A model generated the notes under the pieces. It did not search any database, was not told the DNA's origin, and worked only from the letters and a program-made list of their open reading frames with translations. Position numbers and translations under genes: made by a program. Positions 34,062-42,899 of a stretch of DNA of 50,932 nucleotides are shown piece by piece. The stretch's first letter is position 1. Each line of letters starts with the position of its first letter. The stretch comes from Fredinandcohnia quinoae (lineage in GTDB: Bacteria > Bacillota > Bacilli > Bacillales > Bacillaceae_L): NCBI RefSeq assembly GCF_022427965.1, contig NZ_JAKTTI010000032.1:1-50932 (forward strand), given 5' to 3'.

Positions 34062-34605
34062 TTTCTTCACCTCTTTTTAACATAGTTGCTAATTTACCTA
34101 GGCCTTGTTTTAATCTCGATTTAACAGTTGAATCACTAGCATTCGTAACTTCAGCTATTTCTTTAATCTTCATATCATGAAAATATTTTAAAATGAGTGC
34201 TTCCCGCTGGTATTCTGGAAGGCTATTAATCGCCACCTTCACTTGTTCCCTTGTTTCTTTCCGTTCAAAAATATATGGTATACTTTTCTGTTTACTTTCA
34301 ATCGTTTCCGGTAATTCAGCTTGTTGGGAAGTCATCTTATAATCCGCACTGCGCCAATAATCACGACAATGATTCACCGCAATTGAATACAACCAGCTTT
34401 TAAATGATCCTTTATTTGAAAACGATTGGATTTTTTGCAGCATTTTTATAAAAATTTCTTGTGTCAAATCATATGCCATTTCCTTGTTACCAACCTTGCG
34501 ATAGACGAAAGCATAGATGGGTTTATAATATTTTCTCGTTAACACTTCCATCGCTGCTTGACTACCATTCAGAATTTCCTCAATAAGCTCCTGATCCTCA
34601 GGCAT
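34021..34605 (-). CDS. ECF RNA polymerase sigma factor
   Basis: This 194-residue protein has ECF sigma region 2 (about 10-80; AYDLTQEIFIKMLQKI and SFKSWLYSIAVNHCRDYWR) and region 4 (about 125-180; LPEYQREALILKYFHDMKIK and SDSTVKSRLKQGL). It would direct RNA polymerase to a small regulon, probably including its own operon. GAGGTGG precedes the ATG at 34605. Its family number cannot be assigned by eye. Confidence 0.88.
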   Translation of the reverse strand: MPEDQELIEEILNGSQAAMEVLTRKYYKPIYAFVYRKVGNKEMAYDLTQEIFIKMLQKIQSFSNKGSFKSWLYSIAVNHCRDYWRSADYKMTSQQAELPETIESKQKSIPYIFERKETREQVKVAINSLPEYQREALILKYFHDMKIKEIAEVTNASDSTVKSRLKQGLGKLATMLKRGEENDKQRISKYESRL

Positions 34606-34699
34606 TTTTACCACCTCACCCAGTAAGACGAAATTAGATAAGAAAAGACTTAAATATTTTCCTCATGCAGTACTATTGTAAATTATCCTATATTTTCGT

Positions 34700-34737
34700 T
34701 AGAAAAAGAAAAGAATCCGCCAATAATGACGGATCCC
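34700..34737 (-). terminator. Terminator after the serine hydrolase gene
   Basis: GGATCCG/CGGATTC stem on the minus strand followed by TTTTCTTTTTC. Confidence 0.75.
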
Positions 34738-34792
34738 ACTTAATTAATCCACTTGTTTTTATTGACCTTGTGCACCACTAATGGTGATGTTG

Positions 34793-35884
34793 TTACTTCC
34801 TTACAAACTTCCTAACTAAATCAACCATTTTAAACATCAACATGAAGCTTTTTCTTGTGTACCGGAATTGATTCAAACCTCCAATAAAATAGGTTTCAAG
34901 CTCTGGATGATAAAACATAAAGGTACCTGTTGAACCTGCATTTCCCCACATATTAAATTTCTTTGGCATGAGTACAGGTACATGCTTAAAACCCATTATC
35001 CCATAGCCATAATCAATCCCTATCGCAAACTTTGCCCAGTTTCTCATGATCGCTAGGGTTTCTTCTTTGAGAATTTCATAATTCACTAATGCCTTCATAA
35101 ATATAAGCAAATCTTCCGCTGGTGCAACAATTCCACCACCTGCATAATTAATGCTAAGACTTTGGTTTTTTACTAAATTTAAATGGCCCAAATTTACCTC
35201 AGCAACTAGGAAATTACTTTTTATCATTGGTTGGGAATAAGGGTTAACGTAGGTGTGATTCATTCCATATGGTTGAAAAATAGTTTGATGAAGTGCTTCG
35301 TGGTAAGTAGTGGCTGTTATTTTTTCAATAATGAGTCCTAATAGATGATATCCAGTGTCTGAATAATGAAACCCTTGCCCAGGTGGAAAATGTGATTTTA
35401 GATGTTTTTTAGACCAATCAACGACTTCTAATGGAGTCCAGAATCGGGTTGTGTCATTGATTACCATGTCAATCATTGATTGACCATTTTGTGGTTTATC
35501 TTCAAAATAGCAATTTAATCCTGATGTATGATTCAGCAAATGCTTAATTCTAATCTCATTTGAATAGTCTTTTCCCTTATATACATGGAGGTTCTGCATT
35601 ACGTCATTATCTAAGTACGTTGAAATTTTGTCCTCAAAGGAGATTTTATTTTGTTCTACTAGTATCCCTATTAATACGGCAGTAAATAACTTTGTAATAC
35701 TAGCGATTAAAAAAGGCTGTTCTGGGTGTGCATCTACCCCCTCAGACGATCCTACAGCCAAATTCAAGTGAATCCCATGTTTTTCTGAGTGCACTAACAA
35801 ATAGGCATTATGAATTTTATCATCCTTCCTTACCATTTTCCTAAAATGGTTCTCCATTTTTGATCGAATTTCTTCATCTTTCAT
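34793..35884 (-). CDS. Beta-lactamase-family serine hydrolase (cytoplasmic)
   Basis: This 363-residue protein has the class C beta-lactamase/DD-peptidase fold. The nucleophile motif S62-I-T-K65 lies in PFLIASITKLFTA, the second motif is Y174-S-D in FHYSDTGYHLLG, and GNAGSTG near 315 takes the place of the KTG strand. There is no signal peptide, so it probably acts inside the cell, perhaps as an esterase. It lies three bases downstream of a TetR gene and is probably repressed by it. True beta-lactam hydrolysis is unlikely without export. Confidence 0.82.
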   Translation of the reverse strand: MKDEEIRSKMENHFRKMVRKDDKIHNAYLLVHSEKHGIHLNLAVGSSEGVDAHPEQPFLIASITKLFTAVLIGILVEQNKISFEDKISTYLDNDVMQNLHVYKGKDYSNEIRIKHLLNHTSGLNCYFEDKPQNGQSMIDMVINDTTRFWTPLEVVDWSKKHLKSHFPPGQGFHYSDTGYHLLGLIIEKITATTYHEALHQTIFQPYGMNHTYVNPYSQPMIKSNFLVAEVNLGHLNLVKNQSLSINYAGGGIVAPAEDLLIFMKALVNYEILKEETLAIMRNWAKFAIGIDYGYGIMGFKHVPVLMPKKFNMWGNAGSTGTFMFYHPELETYFIGGLNQFRYTRKSFMLMFKMVDLVRKFVRK

Positions 35885-35887
35885 GTG

Positions 35888-36454
35888 TCACTCCCCCTTT
35901 TTACGTTGTTTTGCAGCCAGAATGATGTCGTTGGCGGTGCTCTCTAATATCATTTCTTCATTGACATCTACAGAAAGCAAACCATTTGCCACCATCACAG
36001 ATAAGCCAACTTGAAAAATCCGCATTTTCTTTAAGATTTCCATTAACTCTTTATCAGTGAAATCTTTTAGCGCAGTGTCCTTTTTCATTAATTCAACGAG
36101 ATCTTTCCCCATTGTTTCATCATAATCATTCATATACTCATTTTGCTTCATGACCAAATCCATAAAAAGCACACTATACTCCTTCGCAAATCGTAAGCTA
36201 GCTATCCCAATATCACGGAACGGATTACCAGTATCGTGCTCCATTAAAAGCTGATGACTAACACCAAACGTCTTTTTAACTACTTCTGCCTTCAGTTCGT
36301 CCACTGTTTCGAAATTCACATATATTGGGGCAATTGAACTTCCGAGCTTCTCTGCCACTTTTCGTATCGTGATGCTCTCTAATCCTTCTATCCTCGCTAT
36401 TTCAAATGCTGAATCAATGATTTTCCCCTTAGAAAACTTCTTTCTAGGTGGCAT
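35888..36454 (-). CDS. TetR/AcrR-family repressor
   Basis: This 188-residue regulator has an N-terminal helix-turn-helix (about 8-55; IIDSAFEIARIEGLESITIR and KLGSSIAPIYVNF) and a helical ligand-binding C-terminal domain. It is the first gene of a two-gene operon with the serine hydrolase. A 32-bp palindrome directly upstream (36475-36506) is the likely operator and makes autoregulation probable. Confidence 0.85.
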   Translation of the reverse strand: MPPRKKFSKGKIIDSAFEIARIEGLESITIRKVAEKLGSSIAPIYVNFETVDELKAEVVKKTFGVSHQLLMEHDTGNPFRDIGIASLRFAKEYSVLFMDLVMKQNEYMNDYDETMGKDLVELMKKDTALKDFTDKELMEILKKMRIFQVGLSVMVANGLLSVDVNEEMILESTANDIILAAKQRKKGE

Positions 36455-36474
36455 TTACTCCTCGCTCCTTTAAT

Positions 36475-36506
36475 ATATATCACTTGATATGTATCATATG
36501 ATATAT
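36475..36506. promoter_or_regulatory. Palindromic TetR operator
   Basis: A near-perfect 32-bp inverted repeat of the form ATATATCA-CTTGATATG and TATCATA-TGATATAT, 20 bp upstream of the TetR start. It holds the two related 12-mers TATCACTTGATA and TATCATATGATA, which could bind two dimers. Confidence 0.65.
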
Positions 36507-36596
36507 TATTTTAAATCTTTTGTAAACGGTAATTTATTAATATGGGCATTTATGTGCTGACATAAGAATTATATATAAAGTGACATACGTAAATAA

Positions 36597-36682
36597 GGCC
36601 ATCATGAACACTACATGATGACCTTGAAGGGGTGAAACTCATAAATTAGGTCACCGTGAACACCTCATGACGACCTTGAAAT
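36597..36682. repeat. Pair of related palindromes
   Basis: Two copies of a 33-bp sequence lie 53 bp apart (36597-36629 and 36650-36682). Each is itself an inverted repeat around GAACAC, the first nearly perfect (AAGG-CATCATG and CATGATG-CCTT). There is no gene around them and no T run, so they are not simple terminators. Confidence 0.6.
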
Positions 36683-36697
36683 TAGGAATAACAATAC

Positions 36698-36871
36698 TCA
36701 TGGTAACAATTGCTCAGTTATCAAAATAAGTCTATTTTCAATAAAAAATAAGCTGTATAAGCCACCGTGCTCACTCTTTTCAAATTCATCGAATACTTGG
36801 TAGGCTAACAAAGAATTTTCTAATATAAACACTTTAATATCTTCATTAACTTCAATATGTTCACTTTCCTC
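36698..36871 (-). pseudogene. Gene remnant (57 codons, no start)
   Basis: One minus-strand frame is open for 57 codons, ending LYSLFFIENRLILITEQLLP before a TGA, but begins right after a stop and has no start codon or ribosome binding site. It reads like the natural C terminus of a protein. No family was recognised. Confidence 0.3.
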
Positions 36872-36963
36872 TCATGATTCCTATCATGAACTTAAAAAAA
36901 ATGGGAACTATTCACAAGTATCTTTCGTCAATTCTATAAATACTTACGAAAGAGGGAGAAAAA

Positions 36964-37458
36964 ATGAAATACATTAAGGTATTAACAATCCTATTTATTT
37001 CAACATTTCTATTTTTGGTCTATGCAGAGAATGGCTATGCTTCTAGTATATCGCCCCCAACTACAGGTACACCTTCAGAGGATTTAATTCACGGAAAAGG
37101 AAGCACAGAACCTAAACTATTTTCAACATTTTCAAATTTTTTAGTTGATGGTGAATGTGCGATTACGTTAAAATCTAGTACAATTGCAATGGTTAGCGGT
37201 AGGACTAGCGTATATTCCTCTGTAGATACAGTAGGTGTTGACCTTTATCTTCAGAGATGGGAACCAGCAACTGAGCAATGGAAGAATATTTTAAATGTGG
37301 GGCAGTTTAAAAATGCAAATCATACAATTGCGTCTGGCACAAAAGATATAAAAATTCTAAGTGGCTATTATTATAGAATTCAAGCCCGCCATTGGGCGAT
37401 AAAAAAGGGTGTAATTGAACAAGAGTATAGTTTGTCAACATTTGTATACGCAAAATAA
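36964..37458 (+). CDS. Small secreted protein
   Basis: This 164-residue protein has a clear signal peptide (about 1-26, hydrophobic core VLTILFISTFLFLVY, cleavage near YAS). The mature part is beta-rich, with a single Cys, and Trp-containing segments (LYLQRWEPATEQWKNILNVG). The pattern recalls small secreted DUF6147-like proteins of Firmicutes, of unknown function. GAGGGAG precedes the ATG. It ends against a convergent sigma/anti-sigma operon. Confidence 0.65.
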   Translation: MKYIKVLTILFISTFLFLVYAENGYASSISPPTTGTPSEDLIHGKGSTEPKLFSTFSNFLVDGECAITLKSSTIAMVSGRTSVYSSVDTVGVDLYLQRWEPATEQWKNILNVGQFKNANHTIASGTKDIKILSGYYYRIQARHWAIKKGVIEQEYSLSTFVYAK

Positions 37459-37481
37459 GAAGGGTATCATGATACCCTTCT
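37458..37481. terminator. Palindrome between convergent genes
   Basis: AGAAGGGTATC-AT-GATACCCTTCT is a perfect inverted repeat that overlaps the stop codons on both sides. There is no clear T run, so termination may be inefficient. Confidence 0.5.
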
Positions 37482-38256
37482 ACATTGATTCTGCTATTTG
37501 AATGATTTCTTCTTTTGTAAGGTGGCCATCGATTGAATAATAGATGGATTGTGTTACCCAGAATAGTTTTGATATCCCTTTACTCCGGTTGATTAGATTT
37601 GCTTGATATCCATTTATCTTGATTTGTTCTACATTTACTTCATCTTTATTATAAGACATCCCTAATCCAAATTCGTGACCAGTACTAGTTTGTCTAATTG
37701 TGAAATGTTTGGCATTGCTTTTATATTGCAAGTAAATTTCATCGCTTTTCTGATTCTGCTTAGTTAACACTAATACATGCTCTAATTCAAAATCGGTAGG
37801 GACCCATTTTGGAATTAAAATAGGGAATGCGGTCTCTTTCTTTGCTTGTTCTAAATCTATTTCATCCATTGTTGTTTCTGATCCTTCTATCACATAATAC
37901 TCATCCAATGATGGTTCTTTCACGTCTTCAATATGTTCTTCATTCTCACCTACTTTTACAAACAAACTTATCATATTCCCTTCTACTTTGCCGAATATTT
38001 CAGTAAGACTTGCAAAGGATGATCCAGATTGGGGGAGAAGGGAAATAAGTATTATACAAACTGCAAGACTTGTTCCAAGCATTACAAATTTCTTTTTTCG
38101 CGGTGAAAATGTTCTACTTTTATATTTGTGTTCACGGCGTTTATTAAAGTTTTCCCAAGCTTCATTCGTAGAGGTGATAGGCAAAATATGGTCATATTCT
38201 TCTTTAACAGTTTCTTCAATAATTTGATCAAGAACATGTCTGTATTTATCCCCCAT
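37480..38256 (-). CDS. DUF4367 membrane protein, likely anti-sigma factor
   Basis: This 258-residue protein has a cytoplasmic N terminus (1-55), one membrane helix (about 57-75; FVMLGTSLAVCIILISLL) and an outer domain with a DUF4367-like C-terminal part (about 130-258; FPILIPKWVPTDFEL and IDGHLTKEEIIQIAESM). It follows the ECF sigma gene with a one-base stop/start overlap (TAATG). The layout fits a membrane anti-sigma factor that holds the sigma factor until a cell-surface signal is sensed. Confidence 0.75.
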   Translation of the reverse strand: MGDKYRHVLDQIIEETVKEEYDHILPITSTNEAWENFNKRREHKYKSRTFSPRKKKFVMLGTSLAVCIILISLLPQSGSSFASLTEIFGKVEGNMISLFVKVGENEEHIEDVKEPSLDEYYVIEGSETTMDEIDLEQAKKETAFPILIPKWVPTDFELEHVLVLTKQNQKSDEIYLQYKSNAKHFTIRQTSTGHEFGLGMSYNKDEVNVEQIKINGYQANLINRSKGISKLFWVTQSIYYSIDGHLTKEEIIQIAESM

Positions 38257-38831
38257 TAAAGCCCACCTTCTTTCACATCTATACTACTTCCAATTGAATC
38301 TTTTAACATTAATTTGGCTCGGTATATCCTTGATTTAACAGTTCCTACTTTCAGTTCAAGCTGATTTGCAATTTCTTCATCTTTCATATCATAAATATAT
38401 TTCAGAATGATCACCTGCTTATATTCTGGTTTTAATTTTGATATATTAGATCTGACAATCTCTTTATAGAATTGTTCCTCTATTGCAGCTTCAACAATTG
38501 AATCTGATTCAATTTTTTGCATTTCCTTGTCAATGTAGACGTCCTCAGTTGCAATATCGTTCCTTCTTTTTTTCTTCCGTATCATATCAATCGCTGTTGT
38601 AGAAGCAATTGTACCTAACCATGCACCGGCTTTTTCAGGTTCCTTTAATTTATGTAGTGCTTTAAACGCCTTTTCAAATGTTTCCTGAACAACATCCTCA
38701 GCTAAATAATGATCATTTGTAATCATATATGCAGTCCGATACACCCTGTTATAAAACATTTCAAATAAAATTCTTTCTGCCTGTTGGTCTTTTTTAAATA
38801 ATTTTTGAAATAATTCTCTGATTAGAACCAA
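38256..38831 (-). CDS. ECF RNA polymerase sigma factor
   Basis: This 191-residue protein has region 2 (about 20-90; YLAEDVVQETFEKAFKAL and GAWLGTIASTTAIDMIRKKK) and region 4 (about 125-180; LKPEYKQVIILKYIYDMKDE and KVGTVKSRIYRAKLML). It is paired with the DUF4367 protein. The start is uncertain: the frame opens with TTG directly after GGGGG, and there is no early ATG. Confidence 0.85.
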   Translation of the reverse strand: MVLIRELFQKLFKKDQQAERILFEMFYNRVYRTAYMITNDHYLAEDVVQETFEKAFKALHKLKEPEKAGAWLGTIASTTAIDMIRKKKRRNDIATEDVYIDKEMQKIESDSIVEAAIEEQFYKEIVRSNISKLKPEYKQVIILKYIYDMKDEEIANQLELKVGTVKSRIYRAKLMLKDSIGSSIDVKEGGL

Positions 38832-38913
38832 CCCCCAACTGATAATTCGTATATTAGTAAATATTCGGTATATCTCCTAGAAATCCTTGAGTACTTTGGT
38901 AATTTTTTTGATT

Positions 38914-38945
38914 GGCAAAAAATTAACCCACCATAATTGGTGGGT
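38914..38945 (-). terminator. Terminator downstream of the PPOX gene
   Basis: ACCCACC/GGTGGGT stem with a six-base loop, followed on the minus strand by TAATTTTTTG. Confidence 0.85.
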
Positions 38946-38957
38946 CAAAAGTTTTAT

Positions 38958-39050
38958 TCACATAACCTTTAAAATAATTTTCCGAATATTTCGGTTTCCT
39001 TCCATATGCGTATGAGCCTGGGCTACATCTTCAATCGGAAATATACTATT
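38958..39050 (-). pseudogene. C-terminal remnant of a zinc-type quinone oxidoreductase
   Basis: The minus strand keeps FPIEDVAQAHTHMEGNRN and then IRKIILKVM before the stop, which matches the usual end of NADPH:quinone oxidoreductases (xxxExAAxAHxxMExxxxxGKIVLxV). Everything upstream is replaced by the PPOX gene, whose last codons overlap it in another frame. It is a deletion scar. Confidence 0.65.
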
Positions 39051-39606
39051 TTTTAGCTTCTTCACCCAATGGAGTAATAATTCCATCCATGCTAACATAA
39101 TTATTTTTTTCCTTGTATTCAACCATTTCGCGATCACTTTTATGATTTGCCCATTTATGAAGGGTGTCTCTGTCGCCATTATAATAATAAAAAGGGACAC
39201 TAAAACCACATGATGTTTTAACGAGATCAATCTTTGCATGAATAATTTGCCGACTGCCAGGAAGAATTTCAAAATGTGAAGCTATTTCATCCCATTCCTT
39301 AGTATCAGGTAAAATTACCCTCCCTTTTCCATATAGTCGAAGGATCATAGGTGCTCCTTCAAACGCGATGAACATAAAGGTAATTCGCCCATTTTCTTTT
39401 AGGTGTGCGCTTGTTTCGTTGCCACTTCCTGTTAAATCCAAATATGCGACCTCTGTGGATGAAAAAATCCTTAGTACATCATACCCTTTCGGAGAAATAT
39501 TTACGTGACCGTCTGTCGAATCTGGTGCTGAACCGACGAAAAACATCTTTTGCTGTTTAATAAACGTTTCATGTTGTGGTAGTAATTCTGGATATACTTT
39601 TCCCAA
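39046..39606 (-). CDS. Pyridoxamine 5'-phosphate oxidase-family protein
   Basis: This 186-residue protein is a PPOX-like flavin-binding split-barrel protein. Typical parts are FFVGSAPDSTDGHVNISPKG (about 22-41), YLDLTGSGNETSAHLKENGR (about 54-73) and ILRLYGKGRV. Members reduce or oxidise flavin- or F420-linked substrates; this one is unassigned. The TTG at 39606 was chosen because GAGGGG lies six bases upstream; a GTG at 39621 would add five residues and overlap the spoIIP-like stop. It lies at the 3' end of the minus-strand operon that starts with the sigma/anti-sigma fusions. Confidence 0.8.
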   Translation of the reverse strand: MGKVYPELLPQHETFIKQQKMFFVGSAPDSTDGHVNISPKGYDVLRIFSSTEVAYLDLTGSGNETSAHLKENGRITFMFIAFEGAPMILRLYGKGRVILPDTKEWDEIASHFEILPGSRQIIHAKIDLVKTSCGFSVPFYYYNGDRDTLHKWANHKSDREMVEYKEKNNYVSMDGIITPLGEEAKK

Positions 39607-39617
39607 ATTAAATCCCC

Positions 39618-40754
39618 TCACCCATCATTATTTACTTTTTCAGCATTCCAAAAATAATCACTAATTACCTTCGAAAGAGCATCTACTGTATTTTTCAGCT
39701 CTTTCATATCATTATCCACACCACCAACTTCGATGAGAATAGAGTTCTCAGATAAATCCTGGTTATAGTTACCATTTCCATCTTCTTTCCCTTTTGGCCA
39801 CACACCCCTACTTACGCCAGGATATTGTGCCTCAATCGATTTATTTATGGAGGTAGCTAATGCATAGTTTTTTTCATAGTTTTTACTTGCTTTTCCAACT
39901 ATAAAATATAATTTGGCATATGGTTTTTCATTAATTGTAACTGTCGTTTTTTCCTTTCTTGCGGAGTCCCGATGGATATCAATTAGATAGTCGATATTTG
40001 TATGATTCGCGATTACTTCTTGTACAACTGTACGGGATATGTCATATGACCTTGTTGTTCCCCACCCTTTCTCCTTCAATTTCTTACCAATATTCGTTTT
40101 ATCGACCATTACACCTATCCCTTTTTTCTCTAATCCCTTCCCTAATAATTCACCGACAATCGTAATATTGGTTTTTGAATCAACCGCCTTATTTCCGTCT
40201 TGATTATCTGCAAGTCCTAATAAAGGCAAGAATGATTCAAAACTATGTGAATGATAGATTAGAACCTTTTTAGTAGTGGGTGGATCTGTCAGTGGTGGGT
40301 CTGGTTCTGATTTAGTGAGCTCCTCCAGCTCCTTTTGTGCCATCTCTCTTTCTTGCAATAGTTCTTCAAGAGGAGGAACTGATTCATACGGCAGTTGTTG
40401 TGACTCAACAGCTCCAATCCCATTGTTTTTCTGCGATCTATAAGCAGTAAATCCCGGCAGCTCCTTGCCTATGAAACTACGTATATCTCTATAGTCAATT
40501 TGCATCGCACCAAGAGCTACACTTGATAGAGATACCGACTTTTGTTCTGTAGATAATGTTTGTCCAAAATAAGAGTTTTCAAATCTAAAAAGATTAACCA
40601 TTAATTCAATTGGGAGTTTTTGTACACTCTCTTCTAAATGGTCATTTTTTATATAATCCTTCGTAATTAAGGAAATGCTTGAAGCAATTATAAAAGACCC
40701 AATTATAGTAAAGAACATCAACATCGTTATACTTGGCAGCCCATTAATCCTCAC
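39618..40754 (-). CDS. spoIIP: SpoIIP-like N-acetylmuramoyl-L-alanine amidase
   Basis: This protein of about 378 residues has one N-terminal membrane helix and an outer amidase domain (about 155-370) with the SpoIIP motifs VLIYHSHSFESFLP, YLIDIHRDS and SILIEVGGVDN, which hold the zinc ligands and catalytic Glu. SpoIIP cuts septal and engulfment peptidoglycan together with SpoIID. It is not beside gpr, the usual place, so it may be a paralogue. The GTG at 40754 is preferred because no ribosome binding site precedes the GTG at 40802; both are possible. It is co-directional with, and 75 bases after, the fusion gene. Confidence 0.85.
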   Translation of the reverse strand: MRINGLPSITMLMFFTIIGSFIIASSISLITKDYIKNDHLEESVQKLPIELMVNLFRFENSYFGQTLSTEQKSVSLSSVALGAMQIDYRDIRSFIGKELPGFTAYRSQKNNGIGAVESQQLPYESVPPLEELLQEREMAQKELEELTKSEPDPPLTDPPTTKKVLIYHSHSFESFLPLLGLADNQDGNKAVDSKTNITIVGELLGKGLEKKGIGVMVDKTNIGKKLKEKGWGTTRSYDISRTVVQEVIANHTNIDYLIDIHRDSARKEKTTVTINEKPYAKLYFIVGKASKNYEKNYALATSINKSIEAQYPGVSRGVWPKGKEDGNGNYNQDLSENSILIEVGGVDNDMKELKNTVDALSKVISDYFWNAEKVNNDG

Positions 40755-40829
40755 ATTTATCTTATCCACCCTTCTTAGCCATGTTAATGAAAATATATGC
40801 ACGGCTTTGAAAGATAGAATGTTTCATGT

Positions 40830-42869
40830 TTATTCCAACGAAATCTCGATTATATCTTCTAAATGCGTTGTTGTCTGATATCCACGAATCTCCAAACCTG
40901 TTGGAATGACTTCTTGATCTGATAAATCCTTAATTATATCCATCTCCATGTTAGTTTCGTAGTAGCGTGCGTATTGATGCCTTTCCATTAAGGTTATATA
41001 ATCCTTCTCATTTAGGCTCATTTCCTCAAATTCTTTCTGCTCATACACTTTTCCATTTCTATCTACAATCACAAATTCCATATTTACCATTTCAGTGGAA
41101 ATCGATTCCTCTCGATCGTCTGTGTTGAATTGGAAATCTAGCCTTTCATAGGAGCGTTTTTTTGAATATTCAGCCGTCATGAAGACCTTCGTAGGATTGC
41201 CTACTTCTATTTTGTCGATTGAAATTTCACTGCCCTGGTACTCAAAGGATTGTGGGAATCCCTTTGATACATCTATATCGTACGTCTTTTGTTCATTTAC
41301 AAATGCATACATTGACCCGAAATGTACTTTTATCGTTTTTGGGTCTTCAAAAATAAGTGTTTCAAAGCCCACCTGGGATCCATTGGGATTTCCACTGTAA
41401 TAAAACGGGTTCCAACCATATATATCAGCTTTAACTATTTTTTCATTGGTTTCGATACTGTCTATATTGAGCGAATAAATATCTCTATTTGATTGATAGT
41501 TATCAATGTTGTATTGAAGTATTGTAGCTGTTGGAGCAATTATTAACTTCTCAAACTTTACTGGGACCCCATCAATCTCTACATTCTTACCCAATTCATA
41601 CACAGTAGAGGGCTGCTTTTTTACAGGAATTTTAAAATTCCATTCACCTTCAGCAAACTCCAACTGTTCTTCAGGTACTGACCAATAATTTTGATTTGCC
41701 TTTAATAGCTTTGAAAGCTTTAATTCTATAGTCTCACTTTCAGTAGAAATCGGTTCTGTACTAAATTGACCTCTAAATACATTCTTCTCTTCCGTTTTTA
41801 ACGGGGTTGGATTAAAAGCATGATTCAATGCACCATTTTCTGTCATAACTGAAATTCCATCATAATTAAACATATATTGATTTTCTTCATTTAAATCTTC
41901 AATTTCATAATAAATAAGTGTTTGAAATTCATCGGAAATGGCCGTTTTTATCGTCACTTTCACACCATTGCTCACTTGTTCCAAATTCAGCCGTTCCCCT
42001 AAACCACTCGTATAATAAGCACGTATAAGCTCATCTTCTTGTTGGCGCCAATCGGCCCAAGAATAATAGATATTTGTGAAGGTATTTGTTGCCATTCCGG
42101 TAAAGAGGATGAGGGCCAGGATCGATGTGACAATGACACTACGCTTGATCCGTCTCTTTTTTAACTTGGTTCTCTTATTTACCGTTTCAATTACTTTTTG
42201 ATTAACAATGTCCATGAAATGATACGTAATTTCCAGTGCATTCAGTTCACGTTTCAAGGTATAGATTACTTCCTGAAATGCTGATAGCGCCTTTTGACAG
42301 GTATCACATTGATGCATATGGATTTCTAATTCAATCTTTTCGGATCTATTCAGTTTTCGTCCAAGATAATCAATGAATTTCTCGTGGTATTCCTTACAGT
42401 TTTCAGAAACCGTGTCATTATTCAATAATTGAATGCCTTTATATAAACTTGATTTTACAATCTCAATGGGAACCTGTAGGATGTATGCAACTTCATCCAT
42501 TGGAAATTCACTTCCATATGTCAACACGATTGAGGCTTTATACGTGTGATCCAAATGTGCTAATACATCTAGTAGCTCACCCTCTGAAGCATGTTCAGGA
42601 TTATCAGTAGAAAGCTCACGACATTTTTCAATGAAAGCAGAGATTACCCATGTTTCAAAAGATGAATCATCTTTTAATTTATGAATCTCATCAAATACCT
42701 TTATAATGATTTGATAAAAAACCTCTTGAATTTCAAGATCATCTTTTAGATAGAGTCTCGCAAGGCTATATAAAGGTGATTTTCGTTCATTAAACCAGTT
42801 AAGGATTGGATGAATATCCTTCTCCCCATTTTTGATCAACAAAATGAAATCCGTTTCCGCAGTGATCAC
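40830..42869 (-). CDS. Sigma-like/anti-sigma fusion membrane protein, copy 1
   Basis: This 679-residue chain joins parts that are normally separate. Residues about 36-88 resemble ECF sigma region 2 (LYLKDDLEIQEVFYQIIIKV) and 95-150 region 4 (MDEVAYILQVPIEIVKSSLY). Residues 158-191 form a zf-HC2 anti-sigma zinc finger (C158, H184, C188, C191). A membrane helix is at 244-264, and the rest (265-679) is an outer DUF4179/DUF5643-like domain. Such a protein would tether its own sigma-like domain to the membrane. The GTG start follows AAGGAGGG by ten bases. It is 30 bases downstream of a paralogue. Confidence 0.8.
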   Translation of the reverse strand: MITAETDFILLIKNGEKDIHPILNWFNERKSPLYSLARLYLKDDLEIQEVFYQIIIKVFDEIHKLKDDSSFETWVISAFIEKCRELSTDNPEHASEGELLDVLAHLDHTYKASIVLTYGSEFPMDEVAYILQVPIEIVKSSLYKGIQLLNNDTVSENCKEYHEKFIDYLGRKLNRSEKIELEIHMHQCDTCQKALSAFQEVIYTLKRELNALEITYHFMDIVNQKVIETVNKRTKLKKRRIKRSVIVTSILALILFTGMATNTFTNIYYSWADWRQQEDELIRAYYTSGLGERLNLEQVSNGVKVTIKTAISDEFQTLIYYEIEDLNEENQYMFNYDGISVMTENGALNHAFNPTPLKTEEKNVFRGQFSTEPISTESETIELKLSKLLKANQNYWSVPEEQLEFAEGEWNFKIPVKKQPSTVYELGKNVEIDGVPVKFEKLIIAPTATILQYNIDNYQSNRDIYSLNIDSIETNEKIVKADIYGWNPFYYSGNPNGSQVGFETLIFEDPKTIKVHFGSMYAFVNEQKTYDIDVSKGFPQSFEYQGSEISIDKIEVGNPTKVFMTAEYSKKRSYERLDFQFNTDDREESISTEMVNMEFVIVDRNGKVYEQKEFEEMSLNEKDYITLMERHQYARYYETNMEMDIIKDLSDQEVIPTGLEIRGYQTTTHLEDIIEISLE

Positions 42870-42899
42870 AACCTAACATCCCTCCTTTTAGCTGAAATT

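Noticed and set aside
34606-34700. ECF-type autoregulatory promoter before the sigma gene at 34605
   Set aside because: CGTC and AAC motifs can be found, but not at the proper spacing to each other.
38958-39272. A 104-codon ORF as a complete gene
   Set aside because: Only its last 30 or so codons resemble a protein family; the rest is antisense or out-of-frame to the PPOX gene, and it has no ribosome binding site.
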